Source: Mytilus trossulus
Lineage: Eukaryota; Mollusca; Bivalvia; Mytilida; Mytilidae
Reading direction: 5' to 3'
DNA length: 64,000 nucleotides
NCBI RefSeq assembly: GCF_036588685.1
Contig: NW_026963296.1
Location: 992,001-1,056,000 of the forward strand
Below are positions 32,871 to 44,400 of this stretch, piece by piece; the first letter of the stretch is position 1, and each line of letters starts with the position of its first letter. The notes under the pieces were generated by a model. That model worked only from the letters and a program-made list of their open reading frames with translations, searched no databases and was not told where the DNA came from. Made by a program: the position numbers and the translations under genes.

Positions 32871-33892
32871 TATACAAAGTATGAAGCATCAAGGTCTTTT
32901 TTTCCATTTGTAAAGGGGCATAACCCTAGAATGATAATCAAAGTGCTTGTAAGCACTAATTGGTAAATATTGCTTTTAATTTATCAGTGGGAAGTAAAAT
33001 TGAATATTGCATTGTATAAAGCATTGGTTGTAGTTGATTCAACTACCATTTTGGACAAAGAAAGATAACTCCAAATTTCAAAGAAGATTTTAAAAATGAC
33101 ATCAGTTATATTTTTAGAACAGCAATTTATCCATTTTCAAAGGGAAATAACTCTAGAATTAAAAAAGTGACACCACCAAAATTCAAACTTGACCTATGTT
33201 TTGTAGTAATAAGCATTGTGTATAAGATTTATAACATTTGGTAGAGACTTAGAAGTAAAAGAACAAACAAATTCTGGGACGTACGAATGGAGGGATGTGC
33301 AGACGGAGGAACTTACACACAGACGGACAAGGGTAAGACTTAATGCCCCTTCTGCTATGGGAAGAGTCAACTTTGAAATACAGTTGCAGGCCTCAAACAC
33401 ATTATTAAGACCATTTTGTAATTATAAGCATTGGGTATGAGGCAAACTAAAGTCAGAGAATGGAAACAGATTAAACAATTTTTACATTTAGAAACGAAAA
33501 TTCAGCAAATTTTATGTTTATAAAGGAGCAAAACTCATGAACAGTAAAAGTGACAACTCCCAATTCCAATCTTGATCTGCGTCTTGTGGTAATATGACAG
33601 TAATGACCAAGATAACACTCTGCCCCCCCCCCTCTGCTACAGTAAGGCATAACCAAATTAAGATGACAAACAGAGGTCAATCGACGCCATGTGATTGCAT
33701 TAGGTCAAATGGCCAGGTGAGTTTATAACACTGTACAAAAGTCAACTATAAATCAATATTAACAATATTTTTACCAATGTTTTAAACATGTTTTTATTCA
33801 AAATTTATATCATTAACAAAATATAACAAAGTGATTTTCATCAAATTTTGATAACTATGACACACACATCAAACCACTTAAAGGCATTACCA
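32871..33892. repeat. Old dispersed repeat, no gene
   Basis: Phrases such as 'aaaggggcataaccctagaat', 'aagggaaataactctagaat' and 'gacgtacgaatggagggatgtgcagacgg' look like worn copies of interspersed sequence, partly related to the family at 56880-57310. The open frames here are not protein-like. Confidence 0.35.
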
Positions 33893-34551
33893 GGTCCGTA
33901 GCATAATGGAGGCAAATGAGGCAAATGCCTCACTTTTGAAACGACGACCAAACTTTCGAAATGTCTTTTTTTTTTAATTATGTATTTTACATTACCAATA
34001 TGCGAGTTTCAAGTTTCAAATTATCTACCGTCACACTACATACAGTGTGTCCAATCTGCAGCAGCGATTACAGCTTTTACCATAGCAGTGATGGTAAAAA
34101 AATAAGTGTTCCGAATACAAATCAAAATAAAAAAATTGAAACAAATCTTAATGTCGTTACAAAACTGGTAGAAGAAGGGTTCTTAAAAGAAAAAAAGATG
34201 AAAAAGGTAACTCATAAGTAAAAACACCCCCTATTAGTATGCTGGCTTATTTTCCTTGGTTTATGTTTGAATCGATAACGCTATACATGAAGGTATACCA
34301 ATGTTTACAATATCAACTCACTGAACAACAAATGCTAATCAATAAAATAATTCATTGACCATGTCATGCATGTTGACCAAAAACAATAATTATTAATAAT
34401 TAAATTAAACAAAACCATGAAGCGCCTTTTCTATGTAAGTGTCTTTGATGTATAAGGCAATTCATGGTTTTTTTTATCTTTAATAAAAGTATGAAATATA
34501 TTTTTGGTATTGTTTGAAAATATTTTTTTCGTTTTTCTTTTTCTGATTATA

Positions 34552-34735
34552 ATCAGCATTGTCTGGTTGTATGCTAGCGTGTTCCGTTGATTCTAGGGTT
34601 CTAGTGCGGTAGGTCGTGGGTTCGAACCCCGGTAGGTCAAACCAATGACTTAAAAATTGGTAGAATAATGTGTCCAGGTAGGTTGACAGCGGAATGTTTA
34701 CAGACAACTTGTGATCACTTGTGTGTGACATTAGA
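34552..34735 (+). mobile_element. tRNA-derived SINE
   Basis: A strong B-box region 'gtcgtgggttcgaaccccgg' is preceded by a tRNA-like stretch ('gctagcgtgttccgttg'). It is followed by a unique 3' body to about 34735. It has no proper acceptor stem, so it is not a tRNA gene. Confidence 0.55.
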
Positions 34736-34984
34736 ATGCTTATAACATTTTCTCGTCTTCTAGAAGCTTATAACTTGCTACTGGAAATAAATATAAATAC
34801 ATGAATATGCATTAGAACGTGACCAACAGAGATTAATTTTAATATTTACTTATAGGGTAGCTAATAAAAATAACGCATTTTTGTTATTTTTGCTTTTGTT
34901 TTTTTATCATAAATAGTAATGCTGAAATAAGCTAGCTTCTCCCATTTCAGCCACAAAACCCCCCTAAAAAAAGGCTCAAAAATT

Positions 34985-35104
34985 TTTCGCCTTGATCCGC
35001 TCGGCGAATTACCTCACTCCGCTCGGTGAATTACCTCACTCCGCTCGGTGAATTACCTCACTCCGCTCGGTGAATTACCTCACTCCGCTCGGCGAATTGC
35101 CTCA
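34985..35104. repeat. 22-bp minisatellite
   Basis: The unit 'cctcactccgctcggtgaatta' occurs about five times, with end copies reading 'ggcgaatt'. It lies just inside the right end of the element at 33893-35132. Confidence 0.9.
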
Positions 35105-35132
35105 CTTTAAATGAACATGCGCTACGGCCTTG

Positions 35133-35756
35133 ATTACAATAACAATCTTGATTAATATAATACTTAGTAATATAACATGAGGAGTGTTCACATTTATTTG
35201 GCCATTCAATGACAAATGAAAAGTAAAGATTTATTTTCAACCCTTAACAAATCTGAATACCTTGCAAAAAATACATTTTATTTTCTCCTGAGAATCCACT
35301 TCTGCAAATCAAGACAGCTGATCTCTGAAATTCTAAATAAGGGGAGATAATGATCTCTGAAAATACTAGTCTACCCATATGGGTATTGAAAAGTTGCTAC
35401 TCTGAAACAGTTGTTCAAAAGACAGAGGCCTGTCAACAGAAGTTTCAAGACAGATTCACTGCATGTTCAGCATAATAAAAATGTGGTTATTAAACAATAT
35501 ACATATTTCTCTAATTTTCATATTTCCTGAACGGTGTGAGAAAAATATTTCTAATCTCTAGTGAAAAATTAGTTCTCAGCAAATAATTGGTCGAAATTTT
35601 AATGTGACATTAAATTCTCTTTGTTTCTTGCAATCTTCTGAATTTTCCTATTGTGACATCATGAAAAGAGGCAACCATGCCTGATGACGTCACATAAAAT
35701 GTTCACAACTGTCTTCAAATCTTTGAAAAAGAAGGATAAAAATCATTAGAAAAACA
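35133..35756. other. Nothing recognised
   Basis: This is AT-rich sequence with no splice-bounded exon or known repeat visible. The final exon of LACTB2 might lie in 34-38 kb, but I could not identify it. Confidence 0.3.
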
Positions 35757-35875
35757 GATTCCACCACTACAACTGGTTTATTATGATATTTCTCCACTCT
35801 TGACGGTTAAATATTAAAATTTAATTGTCTTGAGTGGAGAAATATCGTAACACACTTGTTGCAGTTGTGGAATCT
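35757..35875. mobile_element. Palindromic MITE-like element (119 bp)
   Basis: 'agattccaccactacaact' .. 'gatatttctccactcttgac' pairs with 'cttgagtggagaaatatcg' .. 'cagttgtggaatct', leaving a short AT-rich loop. The arms are about 50 bp with a few mismatches. Confidence 0.7.
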
Positions 35876-35924
35876 ATATGTATATAACATGTACATGGTT
35901 AGATAAAATATAGCAATTCATAAA

Positions 35925-36180
35925 CACAATAGTTAACAAAAAACTATCAATGCTTTGGTTAAAACACTATATTAAAATACTTTTGTTAACAAAATACTAT
36001 CAAATGCATTTGTTAAATTACAATGGTTAACAAAATAATTTCAAATGCTTTGGTTAAAACACTGTATTCAAATACTTTTGTAAACAAAATACTATAAATG
36101 TGTTTGTTAAAAACAATGGTTAACTAAATAATATCAAATGCTTTGGTTAAAACACTATATTTTTATACTATTGTTAATAA
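35925..36180. repeat. ~100-bp imperfect tandem repeat, about 2.5 copies
   Basis: 'caaatgctttggttaaaacact' recurs at about 35948, 36042 and 36135, each followed by an AT-rich spacer and 'ttgttaacaaaatactat'-like text. Confidence 0.7.
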
Positions 36181-36649
36181 GTTATGCGACCATTTTCAGA
36201 TTTTTGTTTTTTTCTCTCTCCATTATTCTAAGAATAAAATACTGTTAATTCCGAAATAATTGGTAGTTTTTTTATGGAAAAATGTGGCCTGGTGCGTATT
36301 ACACTAAATAAATATCATATTCTGATATCTGATACGTATTTTTCATATCTGGATAAATTTTTAACAATCTGAAATTACAAAAATTTATCTCACATTTTTG
36401 CTTCGTCTTCAAACATCGCAATTATAAATGTAGGCAATAATTTCTGAATGTAAAGTAAGTGATTTTTGTTTAAACTTTTCTATACATTGAGTAAAAAATA
36501 AAAATAAAATAAAAAATAAAATGTTAATAAAAAAAATGGTTTCACACAGGAACTATACAATAATGGCCCCACTAAATTTTAACTCATGAAGCATAAGTTT
36601 ATAGTTATTGCCATTAATTATTTCAGTTTAAACTTAGAATTGTTAACCT

Positions 36650-36725
36650 AAATAAAATTGAGAAAGGAAATGGTGAATATGTCAAAGCGACAACCACCCG
36701 ACCATAGAGCAAACAACTAAGAATG
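36650..36725 (+). repeat. R1 fragment
   Basis: 'aaaattgagaaaggaaatggtgaatatgtcaaagcgacaaccacccgaccatagagcaaacaac' matches the first 65 bp of R1 and then stops abruptly. Confidence 0.75.
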
Positions 36726-37201
36726 GTTGTTTGAGTAGGAGTTTTATCATTTAGCCCTGAAAAACTTACAGCCCAAAGGGTTCACAACTCTTTAAGTCAA
36801 TATTTTCAACATCTTTACTATGATTCATTTAGTTTATTCTTATTTTTTTCCTAAAAAAAAATAATCACATCGTGTTGCTGATTATACATATAAAAATTTC
36901 TAAATATTATATAAATTACTTCTCTCTTTATTTCAAACATTTTAAAAACTGCATATGTCAATCAACAAAAAAATAAAAAATAAATATAAAAATTTTAATC
37001 ATAGATTTTCATCTTATAATTATCTTGTCCAAAAATCAAGCATACCCTTATCCATAAAAAAAACCTGAGATTATAACCTAAATTTGACCATACACAGAAA
37101 ATCTTAATTAAAACCTATAATTGCAAATACATCTAAAGTAGATAGCAGAAATTAATGACAAATATTGACACTGTCTAATGTAACATATCATTAACCATGT
37201 A

Positions 37202-37418
37202 CTGTGGATTCAGAATAATTCATTGAAAACTAATTTACCAGGTTTCCCCAGTTACAGGAAATTTACCACAAATTTATATCTTCAAAGAAGTACACATTTT
37301 TCATTTTTTTGTATAGTCAAGACTCTTGTTTAACCACTAAATCAAAAATACAAAAAATACATTGTTTTCTTAATCCACTAAAAATTGGTACCCCCCACCA
37401 AAAAAAATGAATCCACAG
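37202..37418. mobile_element. MITE, CTGTGGATTCA family, TA target duplication
   Basis: It begins 'ctgtggattca' and ends 'tgaatccacag', flanked on both sides by TA. Internal text such as 'aaaattggtac' resembles the members at 54808 and 61964. Confidence 0.75.
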
Positions 37419-37799
37419 TAAACTAACTCTGTTATCTTAATATCAAAATACAGGTCACTACTTTCTGTTCTACAGATGAGTGCTCAGGATACAACCATAA
37501 CATATGTCAACAACAGAATTTCAATTCATCACTCAAAACGCTATAGTTCACAAAATATTTTGGTATATTTTTCAATACATTTAAAGTCACAAAAATGGCA
37601 CCAAAACATCAATCAGGATGTACCAGATCAACTTTACAGGTTCCCTGCTTTTTTTAGAGTACCAGATCAATTTTATAAGTTCCCTGTTTTCTTCAGAATC
37701 CATCTGGTATCCTCTTCTTCAATTTTTTCTGTAATTATTAATTAGTTGGAATTTGATATATGAAAAGGTTTTTTTTCCTGATCTATCTATCATACTGAA

Positions 37800-38045
37800 A
37801 GAACCCTTATCTATCCTTCATATGTGAGTGCAATGTATCTTAAAAGGGGGTCTCATTGGGGGATTCCGATCCCAGACTGTTTTGTCAGATTCCCGTATCC
37901 CTCTTACACTATGTACATAAGCAATTCTCATTTTTTGTCATTTCCCGGGTCCCGCAAGACCTCATTTCCCGTTTTCACAACACAAAAATTCAACTTTCAC
38001 GTGTCACTCTTACAATAATGTTCATCGTCATGTCAGTATAAAATA
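37800..38045. repeat. Dispersed repeat with 'cccgatcccg' phrases
   Basis: 'ggggattccgatcccagac', 'cgggtcccgcaagacc' and 'atttcccgttttc' resemble text at 5280-5420 and 48540-48730 ('gaaattccgggc', 'ggatcccgtaagg'), so these belong to one family. The overlapping frames are artefacts. Confidence 0.45.
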
Positions 38046-38165
38046 GAAAATCTGGTTTGTTTGTCAATAAGACAACTATTCACAAAGGAGACTAAATGAC
38101 AGGGATGTAAGCAGACTATAGATCACTGTAAAGCCTTAATTAATTAGAAAAAACCCTATCGCTTT
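38046..38165 (+). repeat. Decayed copy of R2
   Basis: It keeps 'gtcaataagacaactattcacaaaggagactaaatgacag' and 'agactatagatcactgtaaagcctt'. Confidence 0.45.
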
Positions 38166-38229
38166 GATTCTCACTTTTAAAGGTCATTTTTTAAATTTAC
38201 TGAACATTGCAAAAGTATGAATTATTCGA

Positions 38230-38440
38230 AATAATAAGGATTTTTTTTTTCCCAGACATAGATTACCTAAGCCTTCTTTGGCACAACATTTTGAAATTTC
38301 GGGTCATCAATGCTCTTCAACTTTGTACTTGTTTCACTTTCTAACTATTTTGATCTGAGAGTCACTGATGAGGCTTTTAAGACAGAACATGTGTCTGTAT
38401 TTTAATTTATAAGCCTGGATGGTACCTTTGATTAAAGGTC
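38230..38440 (+). repeat. Repeat R5
   Basis: 'ggatttttttttttcccagacatagattacctaagcc' then 'catcaatgctcttcaactttgtacttg' and 'cactgatgaggcttttaagacagaac' match the R5 pair at 15370-16030. Confidence 0.65.
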
Positions 38441-38489
38441 TAGTAGTCTATTAGTTTAGTACTAAATTTGATGATTTAATAAGCTGTAC

Positions 38490-41400
38490 CTGCAAATCCA
38501 TCTTTAACCAGCTTTTCCAGATGATGAACAACATTATTGGCTGCTGCCATCTTTAACATTGGATTTAAATCCTATAATTAAAAAACAGATGTCACAAAGA
38601 GGCTGGAAATAGGGTAGTCATGTAAGTATTAAATAATAATATGTTGCGTATAATAAATTTACCGGTAATCATCAATGTTTTACTTAGTTTGACTCTAACA
38701 GAAATTCGGTTTTATGAATAAGGAATGTTGGTATAGTGTTCCAGGTCTTTTGATGAAAAGAAGATATTTGATGCTTGACGATAAAGATTCGTACAAAAGC
38801 ACACTGTCCTTTTATCTAGAGAATTTATACATGTAAATTAATCGAATAATTCAGTCATATTATTCTACTGCTTTCTATGAACTGAATTACGTCTGAAGGC
38901 CTAGTAGTTATTGAAAAATCGTTAAATATGTATATGTTCTGGATTTGCTCTCAACCAAAATCCTGGATTTGTGATGTGTTTTATCAAGCTAAGAGTTTAG
39001 GCCTGGGTTGGCGAGTCAATCATGGAGATTGAATTATTAAGGTTATACCAAAGTGGCATTTAATGTAAAATGGAAAAGAAAGTGACTGCATCATTTTTAG
39101 AAGGTATTCATTGACCTGATGATATATAAATGTAGTTAATGATTATTCTTTTAACATGTTTAAATATATGAAAAGTGTACTGAAAATAAGGTAAACCAAA
39201 AGTTCTGTTATTTTCAAGACATTTTCAAAGTCAACAGATTATTCAAATCAATGTTTGGACCAGAATTCACAAAAGTTGGCAAGTCTGACATTAACAAATA
39301 ATAGTAAAAGTCAAACTGACCGTGTATATTTTCTCTACTAACTCCTCGGCTGTCATGGGTCGATTTAATTCTTTCATACAATGTAAAATCTGTTGTTCTC
39401 TGTTCATCCTGTGAGCAATGTATTCTTTTAATTTGTCAGTAGGATCGTTGATCACTGAACCGTGAGAAGGGTAGATAACTGATGGGTTCAGTTCAAGTAT
39501 TTTCGATAGAGATCCCATGTAGGTCTGTAGATCTTCAAATACCTATAAATAGATATTTTTTTCAATCAAGTTTTTTGTTAATTTGGGGACGACACCAAAA
39601 GTTCAATGTAGGGTAAAAAACTTAATTCATTTAGTTTTTTCTTTAATCCCCCCCCCCCCTCTTATTTAATTTGGAAAATTTTGGTCTTTTGTAGATAGTT
39701 GTCTCATTGGCAATCATACCACATCTTCTTTTTTATATTACCTATATGGATATATGTAAAATCGATTTTGGATTAACAAAACTTGCAGCAATGTTGACCT
39801 CCCCCCCTTTTATCCTACATTGATCTTTTGATCCCTTAGGTACTTCTACTACTTATTGGATAGCAAAGATTCAAAAGTTGGAAAAAATTATTTGTATAAT
39901 TTCACATTTAAATAAATTCAGTTATTACATTGGTTGCAATGAATTACATTGATTTCCCAGTTAGATAAAAACCGATAATTTCACATGTGAAATAAACATG
40001 GTTATTTCACTCTCTGACCTCATACAACAAAAGGCGTTGTCAAGACGTCGATAACGTCGCATCAAAACAAATTGTGAATGCGTAGGAAAAACATATAGTT
40101 CCTTACATTTTCTACATTAATTTTATTAAAAAAAAGGCCATTAGCCAATGTAATAAAAAAAGTATAACTAATCGACGTATTTGAATATCAAAAATAAGAC
40201 AACTTGTGACCGAACGCTGCTATAGATTAAACTCGTACTGCGCATTCGTTTAATCCATGCGTCGTTCGGTTACGCGTTTTCTTATTTTTTATATTAAAAT
40301 ACGCCGATTAGTTATACTATAATAAGTATTTCCTCCATATAATCTAAGATTTGAAATCCAAAAAGTTTGAAGATACATAACTTAAGCTGCTCTAATTTGA
40401 ATGAAATTACTAAACTTTACTGACAAATGTATGCCTGACCCTCAACTACCTTAATTTCTGATTATAAAATACTGGTACCCTTAATATTATCTTATCAGCA
40501 TCTGTAACATAAAGTTGTTATACCTTTTCAATTTGATTTCATTTCCATGAGGCTAATTAATAAAGAAAGGCAAACAATTTCACTTTATTGATTGTTGTTT
40601 AAATTTCCTCTATAGATAAATTATATTGCAGAATTCGTCTCAGGGAAGATTAGTTATATAGCTAACTGTGTAACCCTCTTAAAATAAAGTATTGTTAATA
40701 AAATTGAGAAAGGAAAGGGTGAATATATGTCAAAGCGACAACCACCCGACCATAGAGCAGACAACAGCCGAAGGCAACCAATGGGTCTTTAATGTAGCGA
40801 GAATTCCCGCACCCGTAGGTGTCCTTCAGCTGGCCCCTAAAAATATGCATAATAGTACAGTGATAATGGACGTCATACTAAACTCCGAATTATACACAAG
40901 AAACTAAAATTTAAAATATACAAGACCAACAAAGGCCAGAGGCTCCTGACTTGGGACAGGCGCAAAATTGTTGCTTTTGTTGTTGTTGTTGTTATAATGG
41001 CATATAATTACAGTAAGCAGGTCTAAATGAAATAGACTTTATGCTTTTACAGGTGATACCTTCTGCGTAAAACTAGTTCAGGCAGTTGTTTTTTAAAACT
41101 CACAAAGACATAATTCCACAGAAACCTTATAAGTGATAATTCATCTAAAACCATCTTTTATGTGACTTGTAAAATATCAAACTTTACAGTATACATATCC
41201 TCATGAAAATAGGCCCTTCAATTGTGAGAAAATAAATTAAACAAAGCAATTTTCCTATCATTCAATGTTATTATACATACTGCAGTTGTCTCCCCTAGAA
41301 CTGTATCCCCAGAAAACACAGCATTCTCTTCCTCAAGGTACAGCGCCATGTGTTCTTCAGTATGACCTGGGGTATGTATAGCTCTGAAATATATACAATT

Positions 41401-44400
41401 AACATTAGTTTTCTAAATAAATCATGAAAACCATCATTCATTTTGAAAACAAATACATGTTCTTATTTCATTAAATTATAAGGAACACATGCCTAATGTC
41501 CAGCTCACAAGCAAATTGCAATGTCAGTTGGTGTACTTTAAAGCATCCAATCAAAATGATTTTAGGTGCTTGAGGATAGGATCCTGTTATGACAAACACA
41601 CCTACCACAATCATGATTCATAATTGTTATAGGAAGCATGTTAAAAGAGAGATGTCTCTCCTGGTTTTTATTTGGCCTATGGGTCTGTTAAACCCACATA
41701 CTTGTATACTTGACTGGAGAGATGGACCAACATACCTTATAAACATAGCCCCCTCTGTTTTAAACACTGTGTTGTTTTCCACAAATGTATACTTGGCTGG
41801 AGAGATGGACCAACATACCTTAACGTAGCCCCCTCTGTATTAAACACTGTGTTGTTTTCCACAAATGTATACTTGGCTGGAGAGATGGACCAGCATACCT
41901 TAAAGTAGCCCCCTCTGTTTTAAACACTGTGTTGTTTTCCACAAATGTATACTTGGCTGGAGAGATGGACCAGCATACCTTAAAGTAGCCCCCTCTGTTT
42001 TAAACACTGTGTTGTTTTCCACAAATGTATACTTGGCTGGAGAGATGGACCAGCATACCTTAACATAGCGCCCTCTTTTTAAACACTGTGTTGTTTTCAA
42101 CAAATGTATACTTTGCTGGAGAGATGGACCAACATACCTTAACGTAGCCCCCTCTGTTTTAAACACTGTGTTGTTTTCCACAAATGTATATTTTGCTGGA
42201 GAGATGGACCAACATACCTTAACGTAGCCCCCTCTGTTTTAAACACTGTGTTGTTTTCCACAAATGTATACTTGGCTGGAGAAATTGACCAACATACCTT
42301 AATGTAGCCCCCTCTGTTTTAAACACTGTGTTGTTTTCCACAAATGTATACTTGGCTGGAGAGATGGACCAACATACCTTAACGTAGACCCCTCTGTTTT
42401 AAACACTGTGTTGTTTTCAACAAATGTATACTTGGCTGGAGAGATAGACCAACATACCTTAACGTAGCCCCCTCTGTTTTAAACACTGTGTTGTTTTCCA
42501 CAAATGTATACTTTGCTGGAGAGATGGACCAACATACCTTAATGTAGCCCCCTCTGTTTTAAACACTGTGTGGTTTTCCACAAATGTATACTTGGCTGGA
42601 GAGATGGACCAACATACCTTAACGTAGACCCCTCTGTTTTAAACACTGTGTTGTTTTCCACAAATGTATACTTGGCTGGAGAGATAGACCAACATACCTT
42701 AACGTAGCCCCTTCTGTTTTAAACACTGTGTTGTTTTCCACAAATGTATACTTGGCTTAAGAGATGGACCAACATACCTTAACGTAGCCCCCTCTGTTTT
42801 AAACACTATGTTGTTTTCCACAAATGTATACTTGGCTTAAGAGATGGACCAACATACCTTAACGTAGCCCCCTCTGTTTTAAACACTATGTTGTTTTCCA
42901 CAAATGTATACTTGGCTGGAGAGATGGACCAACATACCTTAACATAGTGCCCTCTGTTTTAAACACTGTGTTGTTTTCCACAAATGTATACTTTGCTGGA
43001 GAGATGGACCAACATACCTTAACGTAGCCCCCTCTGTTTTAAACACTGTGTTGTTTTCCACAAATGTATACTTGGCTGGAGAGATGGACCAACATACCTT
43101 AACCATGTTAACATAGCGCCCTCTGTTTTAAACACTGTGTTGTTTTCAACAAATGTATACTTTTCTGGAGAGATGGACCAACATACCTTAACGTAGCCCC
43201 CTCTGTTTTAAACACTGTGTTGTTTTCCACAAATGTATACTTTGCTGGAGAGATAGACCAACATATCTTAACATAGCGCCCTCTGTTTTAAACACTGTGT
43301 TGTTTTCCACAAATGTATACTTTGCTGGACAGATGGACCAACATACCTTAACCTACCGGTAGCCCCCTCTGTTTTAAACACTGTGTTGTTTTCCACAAAT
43401 GTATACTTGGCTGGAGAGATAGACCAACATACCTTAACATAGCGCCCTCTGTTTTAAATACTGTGTTGTTTTCCACAAATGTATACTTTGCTGGAGAGAT
43501 GGACCAACATACCTTAACGTAGCCCCCTCTGTTTTAAACACTGTGTTGTTTTCCACAAATGTATACTTGGCTCGAGATATGGACCAACATACCTTAACAT
43601 AGTGCCCTCTGTTTTAAACACTGTGTTGTTTTCCACAAATGTATACTTGGCTGGAGAGATTGACCAACATACCTTAACGTAGCCCCCTCTGTTTTAAACA
43701 CTGTGTTGTTTTCCACAAATGTATACTTGGCTGGAGAGATGGACCAACATACCTTAACGTAGCCCCCTCTGTTTTAAACACTGTGTTGTTTTCCACAAAT
43801 GTATACTTGGCTGGAGAGATGGACCAACATACCTTAACATAGCGCCCTCTGTTTTAAACACTGTGGTGTTTTCCACAAATGTATACTTTGCTGGAGAGAT
43901 GGACCAACATACCTTAACGTAGCCCCCTCTGTTTTACACTTTGTTGTGTTCCTCAAATGTATACTTGGCTGGAGAGATGGACCAACATACCTTAACGTAG
44001 CCCCCTCTGTTTTAAACACTGTGTTGTTTTCCACAAATGTTAACTTTGCTGGAGAAATAGACCAACATACCTTAAAGTAGCCCCCTCTGTTTTAAACACT
44101 GTGTTGTTTTCCACAAATGTATACTTGGCTGGAGAAATAGACTAGACCAACATACCTTAAAGTAGCCCCCTCTGTTTTAAACAGTGTGTTGTTTTCCACA
44201 AATGTATACTTGGCTGGAGAAATAGACCAACATACCTTAACGTAGCCCCCTCTGTTTTAAACACTGTGTTGTTTTCCACAAATGTATACTTGGCTGGAGA
44301 GATGGACCAACATACCTTAACGTAGCCCCCTCTGTTTTAAACACTGTGTTGTTTTCCACAAATGTATACTTGGCTGGAGAGATGGACCAACATACCTTAA

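Larger units (their letters stand above)
33893..35132. mobile_element. Probable hAT-like non-autonomous element
   Basis: The left end 'caggtccgtagcataatgg' mirrors the right end '..gcgctacggccttg' (reverse complement 'caaggccgtagcgc'). Both ends contain 'gaggcaa..gcctcac' text. A 5-bp direct repeat 'attac' lies immediately outside each end (33888-33892 and 35133-35137). A 22-bp minisatellite and a SINE sit inside. The short frame at 33961-34221 has a CPIC motif but is not recognised. Confidence 0.6.

Noticed and set aside
41900-44034. Minus-strand ORFs '[22 protein letters not shown]' as separate genes
   Set aside because: They are copies of the end of LACTB2 exon 3 running past its donor into intron sequence.
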